A stretch of 64,000 bases of DNA from Vitrella brassicaformis. Lineage: Eukaryota > Sar > Vitrellaceae. The notes under the pieces are model-generated. The model worked only from the letters and a program-made list of their open reading frames with translations. It did no database searches and was not told the origin of the DNA. The position numbers and the translations under genes were made by a program. The stretch is taken from NCBI GenBank assembly GCA_001179505.1, contig CDMY01000938.1, forward strand, positions 62,883-126,882, read 5' to 3'. Positions 59,970-64,000 of the stretch are shown piece by piece (within the stretch, counting starts at the first letter, position 1; each line of letters begins with the position of its first letter).

Positions 59970-60539
59970 TTGTCCTTTCTCACCCGGGGGGAAGCAATTT
60001 CAATGTCATGGTGACCGCGAGGCAGATCTCGATGTGGTCAGCATCTTACCCAATCCGCACACGACTGACCGAATCGACGAAGGCGAGATGGCTGCCGACT
60101 GGCCCATAGTGACAGTCCCCCAGAACAACCAATGGCATCAGGACGATACCGACACAGAAGAAGGAGGCAACACCAGAGGGGCTCAGCCTGTGAGACCGCC
60201 GCAATCACCTGGAGATGCCAACCAGCCAACCGCCGTCTCGACAGTGTCGCTTACTCTCTCGCCTTCAGTCAGCCTGTAAACCGAGGAGAGAAACACAACA
60301 GCAGCCGGAGCAGGTAACAACGTCCTCACGACCACAGCTGACGAGTATAGACGAGTGTCGGTCACCTCGACCACGTCACAAAGTGGGACAGCAAGTAAGA
60401 CAAGCGTCACAGCCGGCAGCAAGCGACGCACGGAGGAAGATGCCGAAGCAAAGGGTTCAGGCATGCGTCCTGAGGAGCAGGCGTTGGCTGCGTTGGTCCA
60501 TGAGTTCAGGTGCCACTAAAGTCATCCCCATCTGTGCAA
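59970..60539 (+). other. Possible upstream coding of the membrane-protein locus
   Basis: The plus-strand frame 59951-60279 reads as plausible protein (DADLDV-type acidic and Gln/Pro-rich text, ending SLTLSPSVSL then TAA). The same frame after that stop reads plausibly again to about 60504 (AEAKGSGMRPEEQALAALVH). I cannot find introns that connect them, so this is either a broken gene or chance. Confidence 0.25.
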
Positions 60540-62629
60540 ATGGACGCCCCTCACTTTGGCGTGTTCTTCAGGGAGGCGGCGGGCTGTGAAGCCGCCTACG
60601 AAGAGTGGCCCACAACACTCGATTACAAGACGATCCATCGGTCGGATGGCACAAAAAAAGAGGTGCTTGTCGGCGTGAGCTTTCAGCTCGAGCCTCTATG
60701 GACAACAGTCAAAAGAGTTTATATGGGCCTTCTTGAGCACCTAGCAGGAGCTCTTTTTATTGCCATCCTCCTCATCGTCTTTGGTCTAATTTATGCATAC
60801 TCGTGTCGCTCAAGCCTCTTTGGTGGGCCTAATCTTTGTGTATTTGCCATGGATAGACCTCATTCTTGTGGTGATTCTCATGTTAGGCCCACTATTTGAC
60901 GTCATCCGTCGAGTCGCAATCGTTGGATCGTGGATATTGACGCACGCTCTGGTGACGGGCGGATGCCGATTTCCTAGCATTATGTCTCGGCGGAAGAAAG
61001 AGTGCCACTGGGTCGTCTTTATACCGGCGGTTGCGCTCTCTCTCGTTATTTCTATCAGCCACCAGCTCCATTTCGATGGTCAATGGAGAAAAAATGTCGT
61101 CGGACCCATCTTGTGGAGCTCATATCTAGTGAGCACATATGTTTACTTCCGTCGCGCTGCTGGGTCACGTGGATATGCGGTGAAAGCCACGGTGGTTTTT
61201 GCGATGACACTAGCTATGAAAATCGTGTGGGTCAACGTCCTTTCGCCTCGATTTTACGCTGATGATTTGAATATTCGTGACCTTCGGCGATTTCAGATGG
61301 CCCTCATATACCTGGCCACCTTCTTCCCTGCTGTTCTCCTAGGTACTCATGCGTCAGAGCTACTTGATGCTACAGTGTGTGGCACTTTTGATTGCACATT
61401 TGTTTTTCATTAGTCAATAAGCTTGTGCGCTCAATCAAAGTAAAGTCCACAGCCAATGACAAACACTCGAGTTCTTCGTTATGATCCAATGTGTATTCAG
61501 GAGGGAGATCCCACGTGTAATTCGCTGCTTATTGGAGTACCAGCGACGGTCTACATACTCTACCCACGCATGCTGCAAGCGGAGGTCGTCGGACTTAACA
61601 AGAAGCTCGTCTTCTCAGTTGCAATTGCCATGTAAAAGCGGCACGAAGCTCTAGCTGCTTGTCCACATCGTTCGTGCCTGCCGTTTTTCAGATTTGATCT
61701 AGTCACGGACGTCTCGCCGCCTTATTGTATCTGCGTGGATCAGCATTTGCGTCTCCCTCAATCTCATGCTTGTCTCCTTCTGTGTGTATGTATATTATCA
61801 GTTATCCTGCTATACCTGTCCGCCAAAAGAGGTTTCTCATGGCTCGCTACAAGAAGAAAAGGACGTTCACTGAGAACTTGACGGACATCAGGGTGCCTAC
61901 AGCGAGAGAGGGGACAGCTGATCGATCACTCGGACAGACGGACAGCGATGCCACAGAGAGTCAGCACCAGAAGAGAAGGAAGAGCCAGATGCTGAGAGGC
62001 CAAAGCTCAATCATAACGGCAGCCATCTCGACTGCAGAACTGTCTCTTACCAGTAAACGGCTATGTCCCGAACCTGCAGGAGGGCTTCAGTCGGCCTTGG
62101 CCTCTCTTCAGGTGTCTCCACGGTAATTGCGGTGATGGTGTACCGGCGCTACGGGAATATAAAAATGTGACGTGTTTCTATAGGTCTCTTCGCGGCCTGG
62201 GGGATCAAATCATCATGTGGTCGGGCGCCGAGTTGGTCGCTCCGCTATTCACAAACTTGAGCGTACTGGTTGCCCAAGCCTTGAAAGGAGTATCATGGGA
62301 GGTACTGATAGGAGAATCGGCAGGGCTCGTGGTGCTGGTGCTCATTGAACTTGTACAACCGACCACACACAACATGACTATACCAATACCACACGCAGTA
62401 TACGCAAGACTTTCTTTTATGTATGTCTGATGAATGCGACATGCAGGTGTTCGAGCTGTGTGTGGCGTGTTTGATGATGAGGTGGAACAACATACCAATC
62501 CTGTCCGGGCGTGAAAGAGGAGTCGTTCGCTGCAGGATACTGACCTCTTTCTTGGCTGCTTTCTGCTGGTTAGCCATACCTTTCTTTCGCATGAATGACC
62601 GACAAACAAACAATTACGTATTCCCCCTA

Positions 62630-62664
<35 letters not shown>

Positions 62665-62770
62665 TTGTAGCGTTTTCACATGGCTGCCATACTACCTCCT
62701 GTCCCTACGTCGTGCGGTGCCCGGGGATTGGCAAGCTATTCCCTGTCCCTATTTTTCCTCTGTCATCTAG
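60540..62770 (+). CDS. Multi-pass membrane protein locus, frame disrupted
   Basis: From MDAPHFGVFF the frame encodes a soluble head (YEEWPTTLDYKTIHRSDGT) and a first span (AGALFIAILLIVFGLI). It then has to change frame near 60784-60815 to continue into LVGLIFVYLPWIDLILVVIL and at least five more hydrophobic spans (for example VVFIPAVALSLVISISH, ALIYLATFFPAVLLG). Further blocks are 61501-61631 (NSLLIGVPATVYILYPRM), 61692 onward (CLLLCVCILSVILLYLSAKR), 62187-62397 (VLIGESAGLVVLVLIELVQP) and 62447 to about 62600 (RILTSFLAAFCWLAIPFF), ending about 62770. Base use is more AT-rich and less repetitive than neighbours. Family unknown. Tiny introns, sequence errors or pseudogene decay would all fit. 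Confidence 0.35.
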
Positions 62771-63132
62771 AACAAAGCGGATGGAAGCCGCACATAGGCT
62801 GTGAGGTAGGTTTGTTGGTGGCTGCTTGTCTCATGGGGTTTCGTGCTTGGTCAAGCATACGCTGATTCCTGTGTGGTAAGACTTGAGGTTTGAAGGCCGG
62901 GGTAGCTATTTTGTGAGGACTGGTCCATTCAATCAGTGCATACGAGTGAGTATTCAGTCAATGACCAACCAACCCATGCATCCCGGGTGGGTGACCCAAG
63001 CCGACCGCAGGCAGCACACAGCACACCCCACCCAGCGTCTCTTTCTTCTCGTCTTGCCAATTTTGTGCAAAAAGTCACGCGCACACACCACACCACACAC
63101 CCAGCCAGCCGTGCATTGCCTTCCGTCGTCAG
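62771..63132. other. Intergenic spacer between convergent genes
   Basis: About 360 bp; no gene seen. Confidence 0.5.
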
Positions 63133-64000
63133 TCACTTCTTGCCACCTGCACACAGGATGACGACACCATTTGGGTGGCGGCCGGCCTGCCTGCCTGCCT
63201 GCCTCCGGTCGACCCACGTACCTCTCTCCTTGATGGACAGCTCCAGCCTCGTCTCGGGCCCCAGGTTGTAATACCCAAGCGTCGGCGCATCCTGCACAAA
63301 CCACACACCACACCACATATGGGCTGGCTGGTGGCTCTTTGGTGGAAGGTGCGGCTGACCTTCAGGGTGACCCCCTGTGACGGCCCCGGCGAGACCACCT
63401 TGAGCTTGAGCCGGGAGGACGGCAGCGACACCATCTGGCCAACCTTCTCCTTCAGCGACTCCTGGATCCACAGACACACAACATCAATCAGTGCGTGGCG
63501 GGCGAGCGACGCGTATGTGTGCTTACCACAGTGTCCTTGACCATGGCCTCCACCTGCAGAGTGCCCGCTTGCAGATTGTGGGTCGCTGATGGGGGGAGCG
63601 AGGGAGGGAGTGAGGGAGGGGGAGAGGAATGACACACACACACACGCACACACACATACACACGTGGTGAGGGAGACGTCTCGCTTGTGTGCTTACGGTT
63701 AGCGATGCACTCGACAGTGTAGGCGATGGCACCCTTGTGGATGCTGATAAACTGCTCCTCAGGCACAGCTGCACCCACCACACACACACACACACACACA
63801 CATCTGTATGTCTGTCACAGCTGGCCACCACACGACAACAAACACTTACTCACCGGCGTCATCGGTGCGTGCCCTCTTGGCCGCTGGCTCCTCCACCTCA
63901 CCGGCGGCCTCCTGTCCAGGCTGTGCCTGTGCTGGCATCGACATGCCGGGCGGCATCTGACCACACAAAACACAAGACAACACAACACAGCTTGCCTGAG
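63133..64000 (-). CDS. SF3A1: Splicing factor 3A subunit 1 (SF3A1/Prp21), C-terminal part
   Basis: Six minus-strand exons are visible: 63956-63854, 63768-63697, 63585-63527, 63461-63361, 63291-63222 and 63146-63133; the gene continues beyond 64000. The first encodes a Pro/Met/Gln stretch and EEPAAKRARTDDA. VPEEQFISIHKGAIAYTVEC then opens the C-terminal ubiquitin-like domain, which ends DAPTLGYYNLGPETRLELSI and KERGGKK, as in animal SF3A1. The protein is part of the U2 snRNP and contacts U1 stem-loop 4 through this ubiquitin-like domain. The SURP domains expected upstream are outside the window. Confidence 0.92.

Noticed and set aside
1-64000. CRISPR arrays, insertion sequences, tRNA or rRNA genes
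   Set aside because: Direct repeats are only microsatellites and one 37-bp tandem pair; no transposase motifs, no rRNA-like blocks and no convincing tRNA T-loop/anticodon pattern by eye. A tRNAscan run could still find one.

Overview
The window is nuclear DNA from a GC-rich, intron-rich protist. Genes are dense on both strands, with many short GT-AG introns (mostly about 60-130 nt) and a few GC-AG introns. Introns and spacers are full of TG/CA, CAGA/TCTG, GGAT and GGGA microsatellites. One gene has a leader that reads as a complex-plastid signal followed by a thylakoid-lumen signal, and there is a bacterial-type lysine-pathway enzyme (DapB). My best guess is a photosynthetic alveolate of the chromerid type (Vitrella-like). 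That is inference: no rRNA or organelle marker is present.

Layout, left to right: BTB/T1-domain protein copy A (-); unknown protein (+); a 15-exon bridge-like lipid-transfer protein of the SABRE/FMP27/BLTP2 type (+, 5186-15018); cyclophilin (-) head-to-head with an OTU deubiquitinase (+); UDP-glycosyltransferase (-) head-to-head with an unknown 725-aa protein (+); a PsbQ-like thylakoid protein (-) head-to-head with a secreted histidine acid phosphatase (+, 16 exons); an unknown 14-exon gene (-); a small MGAGQS protein (-); two small unknown genes (+); the PP2A scaffold A subunit (-, interrupted by an assembly gap that looks artificial) head-to-head with a small Tim (Tim8-like, +); ataxin-10-like (-) head-to-head with DapB (+); BTB/T1 copy B (-), with the same exon plan as copy A; an ankyrin-like protein with a one-base frame break (-); an RMD1/DUF155 mitochondrial-type protein (+); an unknown serine/proline-rich gene (-); a membrane-protein locus with disrupted frames (+); and the 3' end of splicing factor SF3A1 (-), which runs off the window.

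The genes are mostly unrelated housekeeping functions: lipid transport, protein folding, ubiquitin, phosphatase scaffold, mitochondrial import, lysine synthesis and splicing. There is no operon or mobile cassette. The recurring architecture is head-to-head pairs 139-430 bp apart. For most multi-exon genes I joined exons by hand and checked that summed coding length is a multiple of three. No CRISPR array, rRNA, tRNA or transposon could be supported.

The most interesting general signal is in the introns. The sense strand tends to carry CA/CAGA-rich sequence in the 5' half and TG/TCTG-rich sequence just before the acceptor, on genes of both orientations, so intron ends could pair with each other.
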